Source of the DNA: Aerococcaceae bacterium DSM 111021
Lineage (GTDB): Bacteria > Bacillota > Bacilli > Lactobacillales > Aerococcaceae
Length of the DNA stretch: 64,000 bases
Reading direction: 5' to 3'
NCBI GenBank assembly: GCA_020112395.1
Contig: JACCEK010000001.1
Coordinates: forward strand, 372,001-436,000
Shown piece by piece: positions 26,101 through 34,787 of the stretch; positions within the stretch are counted from its first letter, which is position 1; every line of letters begins with the position of its first letter. Both the position numbers and the translations under genes were made by a program. The notes beneath the pieces were generated by a model. That model saw nothing but the letters and a program-made list of their open reading frames with translations, had not been told where the DNA came from and made no database searches.

Positions 26101-26691
26101 TTCATGAATAATATCCTTCACCCGACTTAAATTATCACTTGATTTATGTAATCGTCGTTCTGCCTCAGTTTTACGATATTGATATTTTTGAACTCCCGCA
26201 GCTTCTTCGAAAATCGTACGACGTTCTTCAGGTTTACTCAGAAATATCTGTTCAACCTGTCCTTGAGAAATAATAGAAAAACTATTCTTTCCTAATCCCG
26301 AATCTAGGAGTAAATCAACTATATCTCTTAGTCGTACTTGCTCATTATTTATTAAATATTGGCTATCACCATTTCGATTATAACTGCGAGTAATACTTAT
26401 TTCACTAAAATCATAATCCAAATATCGATCCTCATTATTCAAAACTAAGGTTACTTTAGCAATATTGACTGGTTTGCGTAATTGAGTTCCATTAAAGATA
26501 ACATCTTCCATACGACTTCCTCGTAGACTTTTCGCCGATTGCTCTCCTAAAACCCATCTAATCGCTTCTGAAAGGTTACTCTTACCACTTCCATTAGGTC
26601 CGACTACCGCAGTCATCCCTTCATCAAACTCGATAACTGTTTTATCAGCGAATGACTTAAATCCTGTCATTTCTACTCTACTAAGATACAT
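23128..26691 (-). CDS. smc: Chromosome partition protein SMC
   Basis: 1187 residues, full length. Walker A GPNGSGKSN (32-40) is at the N-terminus. Long coiled coils flank a hinge at about 510-640 (ALGGSMQHIVVSDDQ). The C-terminal head has LSGGERALTAIALLFA and VILDEVEAALDD. It condenses and segregates the chromosome with ScpAB. The ATG overlaps the last base of the rnc stop codon. Confidence 0.97.
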   Translation of the reverse strand: MYLSRVEMTGFKSFADKTVIEFDEGMTAVVGPNGSGKSNLSEAIRWVLGEQSAKSLRGSRMEDVIFNGTQLRKPVNIAKVTLVLNNEDRYLDYDFSEISITRSYNRNGDSQYLINNEQVRLRDIVDLLLDSGLGKNSFSIISQGQVEQIFLSKPEERRTIFEEAAGVQKYQYRKTEAERRLHKSSDNLSRVKDIIHELELQLNPLRKQRETALLYTSKKEELKELEVSLYTHQIEDYQSGWEALEKQLEKIDITISNLIKQNDVLDHEINQAKTTQNKLIDGIDQNSDTYQELTSQVEKLKAQQQMIEKDIEYTKTEQQDKANIYEEQVSERLRLNQDITDNSTQLKTFQLNLKELIDELKEINKEIQISQGLDANQQDELRNEMLEYYQLEARSNNEIQQQKTVIERQRARKEQTVEELSSVSQKFSKLEAESKEAEDELNSFTGSQNEQRSLLQELTENNEILLNRRNELQQSLFNQERQTQSIETRLNSLKQMHENYTGYYAGVRAVMQQAKRLNGIEGTVADLINVEEAYQVAIDTALGGSMQHIVVSDDQAAREAVNYLKQQHAGRATFLPRPNIKPRYIQSFKLFQAQEMQGFIAVASELVKYDEQNENIVQNLLGSAIVAETLRDAQNIAKALGHAVKIVTLDGDVLMPGGSLTGGQQKQRQQSMLSRQNEIKQANDAYEEHRHNLQKIEQEWEQVSNDLAQNDQQLKEQRQQVNQTEGIYQRLFQSSQNAKQAFKQAKNQTIILKDTIRELDEDLLEATRTLEQAEKNLEQAKTSIIEVNRILEQHNLDEDARKKKLSELDEIRQEKTTQKAVLDVEIKQLKQTLSSLNNQHTVINDWIENYESSKTFGMASIEELHDNLEQTIESIALSEKESKKLQKQIQSDRLERQQLSDTIQEKELLFNKVQKESQQKYQQQAKLQAQIEKNQALIDNHLNHLNQEYQLTFEMAKKIAKPIESPKEINKVVKELRQFINKLGPINLQAIEDFDELNERFELLVEQEEDLLTAMGQLKDTMDEMDVEVTRRFSATFKLINEKFQKTFGRLFGGGEASLELTNPKDVLTTGVDIIAQPPGKKKQNLALLSGGERALTAIALLFAILEVKPVPFVILDEVEAALDDANVYRYGEYIKAFREQTQFIVITHRKGTMESADRLYGVTMERSGISKLASVKLSEADEALSE

Positions 26692-27389
26692 TATTTAACC
26701 TCTCCAATTAAGTGTTGGTAAGCTATTTTAGCTGCTTGTATTTCAGCTTGTTTCTTACTGTTCCCCTTGCCACGACTCATTAACTTTTCATCTACAAATA
26801 ACCCCATCTCAAAAATCTGATTATGATCAGGGCCTTGTTTTGATATTAAACGATATTCAATTAATACAGAACCATGAGTCTGAGCTTTTTCTTGAAACAG
26901 GGTTTTGTAATCTAAGTTTAATTGTTTTAGTAGCTGTTGATGATTCTTCAAAAGTTGGTTATTCAAGAACTCAGTAACAACTTCAATGCCTTGTTCTAAG
27001 TAAGTTGCTCCTAAAAATGCTTCAAAACAATCTGCTAAGATAGAATCGCGATTATTCCCACCACTTGATGATTCACCTTTTCCTAATTGAATAAATTTGT
27101 GAAACTGATTCTTTCGAGCTAATAAAGCTAAACTAGGCTCACGAACTAATTGTGCCCGTGTGCGAGACAGACTGCCCTCAGGCTCATTGGGATAAAACTT
27201 ATATAAATAATCACTGGTAATAATTTCTAACACTGCATCTCCTAGAAACTCTAATCGCTCATTTGATTCTAATAATTTATGTTTTTGTTCATTCACGTAT
27301 GATTTATGCATAAAGGCACGTTTAAAAAGTGATTCATCTTTTATCTCTATATTTAATATTGCCTCTAAATGCTTAATTAATAAACTCAT
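26691..27389 (-). CDS. rnc: Ribonuclease III
   Basis: 232 residues. The nuclease signature ERLEFLGDAVLE (about 44-55) carries the metal-binding acids. A C-terminal dsRNA-binding domain ends in GKGNSKKQAEIQAAKIAYQHL. It processes rRNA precursors and double-stranded RNAs. The start is ATG after AGGAGG. It heads the rnc-smc unit, as in B. subtilis, but acpP is displaced by the opp cluster. Confidence 0.96.
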   Translation of the reverse strand: MSLLIKHLEAILNIEIKDESLFKRAFMHKSYVNEQKHKLLESNERLEFLGDAVLEIITSDYLYKFYPNEPEGSLSRTRAQLVREPSLALLARKNQFHKFIQLGKGESSSGGNNRDSILADCFEAFLGATYLEQGIEVVTEFLNNQLLKNHQQLLKQLNLDYKTLFQEKAQTHGSVLIEYRLISKQGPDHNQIFEMGLFVDEKLMSRGKGNSKKQAEIQAAKIAYQHLIGEVK

Positions 27390-27544
27390 AGCATCCTCCT
27401 ATTATATATCTTTTCTTTAACTTCGATGTGTACAATTCACCACTTATTCTATCATGAATCCCTTAAGGATACCATGTTGTATGCTATTCATTGCTATTAG
27501 ATATTTTATATAATTTCGACAAAATAAATTATGTAAATTCACTA

Positions 27545-27568
27545 AAAAAGAACCTCCGAAGAGGTTCT
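27545..27568 (-). terminator. Terminator of the first oppA gene
   Basis: Minus strand stem AGAACCTC / GAGGTTCT (27561-27568 with 27549-27556), tetraloop, then TTTTTT. Confidence 0.9.
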
Positions 27569-27599
27569 AATAAGGAAGGAATTAAATTTTGACTTTAAA

Positions 27600-29381
27600 T
27601 TATTCAGCAATTGGCTCATCAGCTAATAAGTAGATATCTGACCATTTTAAATCTGATCCGATTGAAGTTTCCCATTTACTTACACGGTTATTCACTGCTG
27701 TCAGTGTATAACGGAATAATGTAGGAATTACTGGTGCTTCTTCCATTGCATATGCTTGCCAGTCATAGAATGCTTTTTGACGGAATTCTTCATCAAATGA
27801 ATCATCCGATTCAATTGCAGCTAATAACTCATCGTTTTCTTCAGTTGCCCAACGAGTATAGTTGAATGCAGCTGTACGACCATATAAACCAGTTGGGTTT
27901 GGATCTCCACCAGTACCCCAAGCTCCTTGGTATACATCGATCGCTGGATCATCTGCTTCAAGACGCTCGTAGAATGAGTTAAATTCCATTAATTGTCCAT
28001 CAACTAATTGAACGTCTATTCCCACCTCACCCCATGCTTGCATGTAGTATTGTGCGATTGGCTCAGCTGTTTCTCCACCTGACATTGATGCAAATCCTAA
28101 TGTAAATGCTTCACCATTTGGATCTTCAACAAATCCGTCTCCATCGTTATCCACGAAACCAGCATCTGCTAAAATTTGTGCAGCTTGTTCTGGATTGTAA
28201 GTATATCCTTCTTGATCAGCATTGTGATACTCTGCAAAGTTTGGTGTAATTAAGGTATTTGCATTTTGACGTAATCCATAGTAAAACTCATTAGCAATAG
28301 CATCATTATCGATTGCATATCCCATTGCTTGACGTAATGCTTTATTCGTTGTTACACGTTCTGAATCAGTTACTACTTCCCCTGCTTCAGCATCCCAAGT
28401 TCCGTGTTTAAATCCGATATAAGTATAAGCATTCTCTAAGAATCCTACACTTTGGAAGTTAGTTGCATCTGAATATGTATCATATTGGTCTGACGGTAAT
28501 GACGCAATATCATAGTTTCCAGCTTTTAATTCAGATACGATCGTTGTTGGATTTACAACTTCTAAAACAACTTCGTCAATATTAGGACGTCCATCATAAT
28601 AGTCATCGAAAGCCGAGAATGTTACCGACTCACCAGGAGTGATAGATTCAACTTGGAAAGGTCCAAATCCAACTGGGTTCGTACGAACATATTCACTATC
28701 TTCTAACTCAGCTACAGCAACCTCACCTAATAAATGCTCAGGCTCGATGTAGCTTGAAATCCCTCCACCAGCTTGTAATAATGAGTTATTAAAGTTGTGA
28801 TACGTAACGGTTAATGTATAGTCGTCCACACGCTCTAATCCTGAAATTTCTTCAGCATCACCATTGTGGTATTCTTCCATACCTACAACATTTTGGAAGT
28901 CAGTTCCATAACGGATACCCGTATATTCTGGGTTTCCAATTACGTAGTAAGGGAAGATAACATCATCAATTGTAATTGCTTCACCATCATGCCAAGTAGC
29001 GTCTTCTGGAATAGAAATTGTTACTTGTTTGTTTTCTTGGTCAAACTCAACGTTAGCGAATCCAGAGTCATCAATAGCAAAGTTTTCATCGTATCCGTAT
29101 ACACCAGGGTTAATAAATCCAATAATTGCAGAATCTGGTTGTCCTTGATATAACATGTTGTTTAATACCCCAGCGAATGTTGTATCAGATACTAAGGCGT
29201 AACGTAATGTTCCACCTTCAATTGGTTCACCTTCGTTTTCAGCAACAGGTGAGAAATCGAGTACGTCACCTTCACCTTCTTCTTGTGCGTGGACCAGGTT
29301 AGCAGCTGGTGCTGCTAATACCGTCGATAGTGTTAGTGCCGTTGTTGCAAAAGCAAATGTTTTCTTTAATGTCTTTTTCAT
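27600..29381 (-). CDS. oppA: Oligopeptide ABC transporter substrate-binding protein, no lipobox (copy 1)
   Basis: 593 residues, family 5 extracellular binding protein, strongly acidic. The signal peptide starts MKKTLKKTFAFATTALTLS and ends AHAQ-like (VHAQ, about 29-33) with no cysteine. Family markers are GGTLRYALVSDTTFAGVLN and PYYVIGNP. A calcium-loop-like DNDGDGFVEDPNGE lies near 415. About four fifths of residues match copy 2 at 29729-31510. It has its own promoter with a cre-like site and its own terminator. Substrate class (oligo- or dipeptide) is inferred from the linked oppDFBC. Confidence 0.85.
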   Translation of the reverse strand: MKKTLKKTFAFATTALTLSTVLAAPAANLVHAQEEGEGDVLDFSPVAENEGEPIEGGTLRYALVSDTTFAGVLNNMLYQGQPDSAIIGFINPGVYGYDENFAIDDSGFANVEFDQENKQVTISIPEDATWHDGEAITIDDVIFPYYVIGNPEYTGIRYGTDFQNVVGMEEYHNGDAEEISGLERVDDYTLTVTYHNFNNSLLQAGGGISSYIEPEHLLGEVAVAELEDSEYVRTNPVGFGPFQVESITPGESVTFSAFDDYYDGRPNIDEVVLEVVNPTTIVSELKAGNYDIASLPSDQYDTYSDATNFQSVGFLENAYTYIGFKHGTWDAEAGEVVTDSERVTTNKALRQAMGYAIDNDAIANEFYYGLRQNANTLITPNFAEYHNADQEGYTYNPEQAAQILADAGFVDNDGDGFVEDPNGEAFTLGFASMSGGETAEPIAQYYMQAWGEVGIDVQLVDGQLMEFNSFYERLEADDPAIDVYQGAWGTGGDPNPTGLYGRTAAFNYTRWATEENDELLAAIESDDSFDEEFRQKAFYDWQAYAMEEAPVIPTLFRYTLTAVNNRVSKWETSIGSDLKWSDIYLLADEPIAE

Positions 29382-29420
29382 AAACTAACCTCCAATTAGT
29401 AGTTCTTATTTATATATAAT

Positions 29421-29449
29421 ATAATAACCGTTTACAATTAGAATATCAA
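29421..29449 (-). promoter_or_regulatory. Promoter of oppA copy 1 with cre-like element
   Basis: Minus strand -35 TTGATA (29444-29449), 17-base spacer, -10 TATTAT (29421-29426). The sequence TGTAAACGGTTATT (29423-29436) lies over the spacer and -10 and matches 12 of 14 cre positions. A second copy of TGTAAACG (29493-29500) lies on the opposite strand about 60 bases upstream. Confidence 0.55.
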
Positions 29450-29675
29450 GTTATATTTTAATATTTCTCTAATAATAGTTATCATTTTATTATGTAAACG
29501 TTTTTTACCCTGTTTTACAATTTTAGTAACATTCTTAAATATGTATATAGTTTTTTTTATGAACCATATTAGTTTAAAATGTGATAATGGAGTTATTTAA
29601 AGACTAAAGGATTAATATAACTTGGATAAATGCTTGGTATTTTAAAGTTATCAATTAAGTTAAAAGAATTTGTAT

Positions 29676-29717
29676 GACAACAAAAAAAACATCCAAGAAG
29701 GATGTTTTTTTGTTGTC
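29676..29717 (-). terminator. Terminator of oppA copy 2
   Basis: Core stem ACATCC / GGATGT extended by A and T tracts and by GACAAC / GTTGTC at the base. Confidence 0.85.
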
Positions 29718-29728
29718 TTAAATTTGAT

Positions 29729-31510
29729 TTATTCTCCGATTGGTTCTTCAGACAATAAGTAAATATCTGACCATTTTAGATCTGATCCAATTTCTGTATC
29801 CCATTGACTAACACGGTTATTCACTGCTGTTAGTGTATAGCGGAATAATGTTGGAATTGTTGGCACTTCTTCAATCATGTATGCTTGCCAGTCATAGAAT
29901 GCTTGTTGACGGAATTCTTCATCAAATGATTCTTCAGACTCAATTGCAGCTAACAATTCATCATGCTCTTCTGTTGCCCAACGCGTATAGTTAAATGATG
30001 CATTGCGTCCATATAAACCACTTGGGTTAGGGTCTCCACCAACACCAAATGCTGCTTGGAATACATCAATCGCAGGATCATCAGCTTCAAGACGTTCATA
30101 GAATGAGTTAAATTCCATTAATTGACCATCGACTAGTTCTACATTAATTCCAACTTGTTGCCAAGATTGAATATAATATTGAGCTATAGGTTCTGCTGTT
30201 TCACCACCAGACATTGATGCGAAACCTAATGTGAATGGTTCACCATTTGGATCTTCAACAAAACCATCACCATCATTATCTACAAATCCTGCATCTGCTA
30301 AAAGTTTTTGAGCACGTTCTGGATCGAATGTATATCCTTCTTGTTCAGAATCATAATACTCAGTAAAGTTTGGTGTAATATGTGAGTTAGCATTTTGGCG
30401 CAGTCCATAATAGAACTCTGATGCAATCGCATTGTTATCAATCGCATATCCCATTGCTTGACGTAACGCTTTATTAGATGTCACACGTTCTGGATCTGGA
30501 ACGACTTCACTATTTTCAGCATCCCATGTTCCTTGTTTAAAGCCAATATAAGTAATGGCATTTTCTAAGAAACCAACTGGTGTAAAGTTAGTAGCTTCTG
30601 CATATGTCTCATATTGATCAGCAGGAAGTGATGCAATATCATAGTTACCAGCCTTTAATTCAGAAACAATTGTAGATGGATTAACTACTTCTACGACAAC
30701 TTCATCAATATTTGGGCGACCATCATAGAACTCATCAAAGGCTGTTAGAGTAACAGCTTCTCCAGGAGTAATAGATTCAACTTTAAATGGACCAAAGCCA
30801 ACTGGATTTGTTCGAACATATTCACTGTCCTCTAATTCAGCAACTGGTACTTCACCTAATAAATGTTCAGGTTCGATATAGTTAGAAACGCCACCACCTG
30901 CTTGAAGCATTGAGTTATTGAATGTATTATATGTCACTGTTAATGTGTAATCATTAACACGTTCTAAACCTGAAATTTCTTCAGCCTCTCCATTGTGGTA
31001 CTCTTCCATACCAGCTACGTTTTGGAAATCAGTTCCATAACGAATACCAGTGTAATCAGGATTACCGATAACATAGTAAGGGAAAATTACATCATCAATT
31101 GTAATTGCTTCACCATCATGCCATGTAGCACCTTCTGGAATTGTAATTGTAACTTGGCTATTCTCTGGATCCATTTCAATATCAGCAAATCCTGAGTTAT
31201 CAATTGTGAAGTTTTCATCATAGCCATAAAGACCAGGATTAAAGAAATCGATAATTTCACCATCTGGTTGGCCAGTATATAACATAATATTAAGAACTCC
31301 AGCAAAAGTACTATCAGATACTAATGCGTAACGTAAAGTACCTCCTTCAATAGCTTCTCCTTCATTTTCTACCAATGTTTCAAACTCTAATACGCCGTTC
31401 GCTTCCTCTTCTTGAGCTGACACAAGCTGAGTAGTTGATCCTACGAGCGTTGACGCGAATGTCATAGCTAAAGTAGTTAATGAAACATATTTTTTTAACG
31501 ATTTTCTCAT
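29729..31510 (-). CDS. oppA: Oligopeptide ABC transporter substrate-binding protein, no lipobox (copy 2)
   Basis: 593 residues once the start is set at the ATG at 31510, which has AGGAGG 7 bases upstream. The signal peptide MRKSLKKYVSLTTLAMTFA ends near VSAQ, again without cysteine. The mature protein is co-linear with copy 1 with no gaps seen; the signal peptides and leaders have diverged much more. It is the binding protein nearest to oppC, but a terminator (31831-31861) lies between them, so expression can be set independently of the permease genes. Confidence 0.85.
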   Translation of the reverse strand: MRKSLKKYVSLTTLAMTFASTLVGSTTQLVSAQEEEANGVLEFETLVENEGEAIEGGTLRYALVSDSTFAGVLNIMLYTGQPDGEIIDFFNPGLYGYDENFTIDNSGFADIEMDPENSQVTITIPEGATWHDGEAITIDDVIFPYYVIGNPDYTGIRYGTDFQNVAGMEEYHNGEAEEISGLERVNDYTLTVTYNTFNNSMLQAGGGVSNYIEPEHLLGEVPVAELEDSEYVRTNPVGFGPFKVESITPGEAVTLTAFDEFYDGRPNIDEVVVEVVNPSTIVSELKAGNYDIASLPADQYETYAEATNFTPVGFLENAITYIGFKQGTWDAENSEVVPDPERVTSNKALRQAMGYAIDNNAIASEFYYGLRQNANSHITPNFTEYYDSEQEGYTFDPERAQKLLADAGFVDNDGDGFVEDPNGEPFTLGFASMSGGETAEPIAQYYIQSWQQVGINVELVDGQLMEFNSFYERLEADDPAIDVFQAAFGVGGDPNPSGLYGRNASFNYTRWATEEHDELLAAIESEESFDEEFRQQAFYDWQAYMIEEVPTIPTLFRYTLTAVNNRVSQWDTEIGSDLKWSDIYLLSEEPIGE

Positions 31511-31880
31511 TAAAATCCTCCTATAAAATGATTTACCTAGCATTATATTAAAATAAAAATAATAAATTTTATACAGTTTTAATGCAAGCGGTATTATATA
31601 TTTTATAGTATTCTTTGATGAATTTCCATAGTTTCAAACGATTCTTATAGCCTTATAATTATTTTAATTAAATTATAATCACAGTAATATTTTATATATT
31701 TATATTCATATTTAATCAATATTTTTTATTATCTATAGCGTTTTATTGACCTGTTTATTAAAATATCTTTCTCATAATTTACATTACTTTTGTAATGTTA
31801 TACACATCCTCTCTAAGAAAATTTTAAATAAAAAAACCGAGCAAAAATTTTCGCTCGGTTTAAAAATATCTATTAAATTC
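31511..31880. other. Intergenic region upstream of oppA copy 2
   Basis: 370 very AT-rich bases without a gene. The right end holds the oppC terminator. Several TATAAT/TATAAA words occur on the minus strand (for example near 31580-31610), but none has a convincing -35 at proper spacing, so I do not fix the promoter. No CodY-type AATTTTCnGAAAATT box was seen. Confidence 0.55.
31831..31861 (-). terminator. Terminator of the oppDFBC unit
   Basis: Minus strand stem AAACCGAGC / GCTCGGTTT (31853-31861 with 31834-31842), loop 10, then TTT ATTTAAAA. Confidence 0.8.
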
Positions 31881-32843
31881 TTATCCTATACGTTGTCTAG
31901 AATCAGCAACACGTTGGAAAGCTTGTCCCATGTAGTTAATACTTAACATTAAAGCTAAGATAACACAGACTGCCGGTAACCATACCCAGACTTTATTTTG
32001 AATAACATCTGGATTATTAGCAGCAGCAATTAAAGTCCCTAAACTTGGCGTCTCAGATGGTAAGCCGAAACCTAAGAAAGTCAGACCTGTTTCAATACCA
32101 ATATTACCTGAAAGGCTTAAAGTTAAGTTTGTGATAATTAATGAACTTAAGTTAGGCATTAATTCTAAGTACATGATTTTCCAGTCTGGTGTTCCCATCG
32201 TTTTGGATGCACTTATATAATCCTTAGATGCTTCACTCAAGGCAGATGTACGGAACAGTCGAACTCCTCCGGCCCATCCTAGTGCAGATAATATTGCTAT
32301 TAGTGACCACATATCGAATCGTCGAACAATCGTTACAATGACGATAATTAGTACTAATGGCGGTAAAATAATGATGAAATCAACAATACGCATCATTATA
32401 TCCTCTACAAATCCACCATAATAACCAGCTATAATACCTAAAGCTATACTAATAATAGATGTAATAATCGTTACCGTAAATCCAATGAACACACTGTTAC
32501 GTGTTCCAATGATTAAAAGTGATAATACATCACGTCCACCTTCTTCAGCTCCAAGGAAAAAGCCTTTTTCACCTGGTTTAGCATAACGACTAAATAAATC
32601 TACACGAGTTGCTGCGTCATGATCTACAATCATTGCACCAATAAAAGCAACAAGAATGATTGCAATAAAGATAAATAATGCTACCATAGCCGCTTTATCT
32701 TTTGCAAACTCACGTCTAATTACCTCGAATCCCATAGGAGGTAATGCTTCACCTTCGGCTTGAGCTAACTCTCCCGATTGGTCTATGGCTTCTTCATTTA
32801 TAAATTGATCATCTTTATTAAATTGTTTTTCTTCTTTATCCAT
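31881..32843 (-). CDS. oppC: Oligopeptide ABC transporter permease OppC
   Basis: 320 residues. An acidic cytoplasmic extension of about 45 residues precedes six membrane segments. The EAA loop is SKDYISASKTMGTPDWKIMYL (near 203-222, shown in part). It forms the inner-membrane channel with OppB. It starts at ATG after GGAGG and follows oppB by 17 bases. Confidence 0.9.
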   Translation of the reverse strand: MDKEEKQFNKDDQFINEEAIDQSGELAQAEGEALPPMGFEVIRREFAKDKAAMVALFIFIAIILVAFIGAMIVDHDAATRVDLFSRYAKPGEKGFFLGAEEGGRDVLSLLIIGTRNSVFIGFTVTIITSIISIALGIIAGYYGGFVEDIMMRIVDFIIILPPLVLIIVIVTIVRRFDMWSLIAILSALGWAGGVRLFRTSALSEASKDYISASKTMGTPDWKIMYLELMPNLSSLIITNLTLSLSGNIGIETGLTFLGFGLPSETPSLGTLIAAANNPDVIQNKVWVWLPAVCVILALMLSINYMGQAFQRVADSRQRIG

Positions 32844-32860
32844 GTAAACATTCCTCCCTT

Positions 32861-33823
32861 CTAATTAATTCGAATACGTGGGTCAACAAAAATCATAATA
32901 ATATCAGATAGCAATGTCCCTAATAAGGTCATAGCTCCAAATAATAACACTAGTGTTGTCATAACTGTAAAGTCACGACCAGTAATTGATGAAATGAACA
33001 ATTGTCCCATACCTTGGTATGTAAAGATTTGCTCTGTAATTACTGCACCTGATATTAAACCTGTTAACGTATAACCCATACTTTGCGCAATAGGTAACAT
33101 TGAGTTTCTAAAAATATGACGCGTATAAATTTTGCTCATTGGTACACCTTTTGATCGAGCTGTACGAACATAATCTTGTGTTTTAGCATCTACAACTCCG
33201 GTTCTTAAGTACTGGATTATACCTGTCGTACTTAAGACACCCATCGTGAATGCCGGAAGAATCATATGATAAAGTCTTGATCCAATATATTCTAACGTAC
33301 CCGGTTGAATTCCAGATCCTACAGTACCACGAGTTGGGAACCAACCCAATGTATAACCAAACAACCAAATAAATAATAGTCCTAAAACAAATGTTGGTAC
33401 AGAATACGTAACAAAGTTATATACGTTTACTGAACGGTCAAAAAATGAATTTTGGAATCGCCCTGATAATAGACCTAATGGCAAAGCAATCCCATAAGTA
33501 ATAATAACTGTCAATAATGATAACCATAAAGTTGGCCCAATACGTTGACTAATAATTTGAGTTACAGGCATTCGATGTGCCCAGCTTCGTCCGAAGTCAC
33601 CTTGAAGTGCTCCGCCCATCCAATCAATATATCTTTCTGGCCATGATTTATTTAAACCTAATTGTACACGCATTGCTTCAATTTGATCTGCAGAGATTGT
33701 TGGATCAATTAATCCAGTCAGTGCATCCCCTGGCATCATCGCACCTAGAATAAATACAATAATACTTAAGATTAGCACTTGCGGTATCATTAGAACAACA
33801 CGTCTTAATATTGTTTTCCACAT
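32861..33823 (-). CDS. oppB: Oligopeptide ABC transporter permease OppB
   Basis: 320 residues, six membrane segments. It has the OppB-type first helix (ILRRVVLMIPQVLILSII), a periplasmic-type loop with LGLNKSWPERYIDWM, and the EAA loop DYVRTARSKGVPMSKIYT (near 218-235). Four bases separate it from oppF upstream. Confidence 0.92.
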   Translation of the reverse strand: MWKTILRRVVLMIPQVLILSIIVFILGAMMPGDALTGLIDPTISADQIEAMRVQLGLNKSWPERYIDWMGGALQGDFGRSWAHRMPVTQIISQRIGPTLWLSLLTVIITYGIALPLGLLSGRFQNSFFDRSVNVYNFVTYSVPTFVLGLLFIWLFGYTLGWFPTRGTVGSGIQPGTLEYIGSRLYHMILPAFTMGVLSTTGIIQYLRTGVVDAKTQDYVRTARSKGVPMSKIYTRHIFRNSMLPIAQSMGYTLTGLISGAVITEQIFTYQGMGQLFISSITGRDFTVMTTLVLLFGAMTLLGTLLSDIIMIFVDPRIRIN

Positions 33824-33827
33824 AGTA

Positions 33828-34787
33828 TTAAGCGCCTCCTTCTAAAGTCGAACTAACATTATTTAAAGCAACAGAATGAGTATCAGAGACTTGTTTTAAG
33901 TCATAAACACGACCTTTTTCACTAAAGTAACGTGATTGATTCTCTTGATATTCTTTTTCTACACGTAAGCGATTCTTCTTGTGCTCGTCACGATGGTTTG
34001 GATCGATTTGAGGAATAGCTGATAATAAACGACGTGTATAAATATGTTGTGGATTTTCATAAATATCTTCCTTGTTTCCATATTCAGTGAATCTACCACG
34101 ATACATAATTGCTATCTCATCACACATATGTTTAACAACCCCAAGGTCATGTGAGATAAATAAATAACTAACGTTAAATTCGTCTTGAATTCGTTTCATA
34201 AAGTTTAATACTTGTGCTTGAACTGATAAGTCTAGTGCGGATACGGGCTCATCAGCAATGATTAACTTAGGATTAATCGCAACAGCTCTAGCCACTCCAA
34301 TACGTTGACGTTGCCCACCAGAGAATTGGTGTGGATACTTAGTTAAAGCATCTTCAGTTAATCCAACAATATCTAATAGTTCAATCATACGACGACGTTC
34401 TTCATCTGGTGTCATATTCGTAAAATTACGAATTGGCTCAGCAAGAACATCAGCAATACGTTTCTTTGGGTTAAAACTTGACATCGCATCTTGGAATATC
34501 ATCTGAACATTTTGACGATACTCTGAACGGCGTTTGCGTGCTTCTTGAGAAACCGCTTTTCCATCATAGTAGATTTCACCAGATGTAATCTTTTCCAAGC
34601 CAACAATTGCTTTACCAATTGTTGATTTACCAGAACCAGATTCACCAACTAATCCGTATGTTTTACCTTCTTCGAAAGATAAGTCTACACCATCCACAGC
34701 ATATACATGATCTGTTACTCGATTAAGAAAACCACTACGGATTGGATAATGTACTTTTAAGTCTTTTATCTCTATTAATCCAGACAT
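33828..34787 (-). CDS. oppF: Oligopeptide ABC transporter ATP-binding protein OppF
   Basis: 319 residues. Walker A GESGSGKST (about 49-57), signature FSGGQRQRIG (about 156-165) and Walker B LIIADEPVSALD. The C-terminal oligopeptide-transporter extension carries HIYTRRLLSAIP. Its ATG overlaps the oppD stop by one base. Confidence 0.93.
   Translation of the reverse strand: MSGLIEIKDLKVHYPIRSGFLNRVTDHVYAVDGVDLSFEEGKTYGLVGESGSGKSTIGKAIVGLEKITSGEIYYDGKAVSQEARKRRSEYRQNVQMIFQDAMSSFNPKKRIADVLAEPIRNFTNMTPDEERRRMIELLDIVGLTEDALTKYPHQFSGGQRQRIGVARAVAINPKLIIADEPVSALDLSVQAQVLNFMKRIQDEFNVSYLFISHDLGVVKHMCDEIAIMYRGRFTEYGNKEDIYENPQHIYTRRLLSAIPQIDPNHRDEHKKNRLRVEKEYQENQSRYFSEKGRVYDLKQVSDTHSVALNNVSSTLEGGA

Larger units (their letters stand above)
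29382..29728. other. Intergenic region between the two oppA copies
   Basis: 347 bases without a gene. From left to right it holds the copy 1 ribosome binding site (GGAGG), its promoter with a cre-like element (29421-29449), a second TGTAAACG-containing element (29493-29508), AT-rich sequence, and the terminator of copy 2 (29676-29717). Confidence 0.7.
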
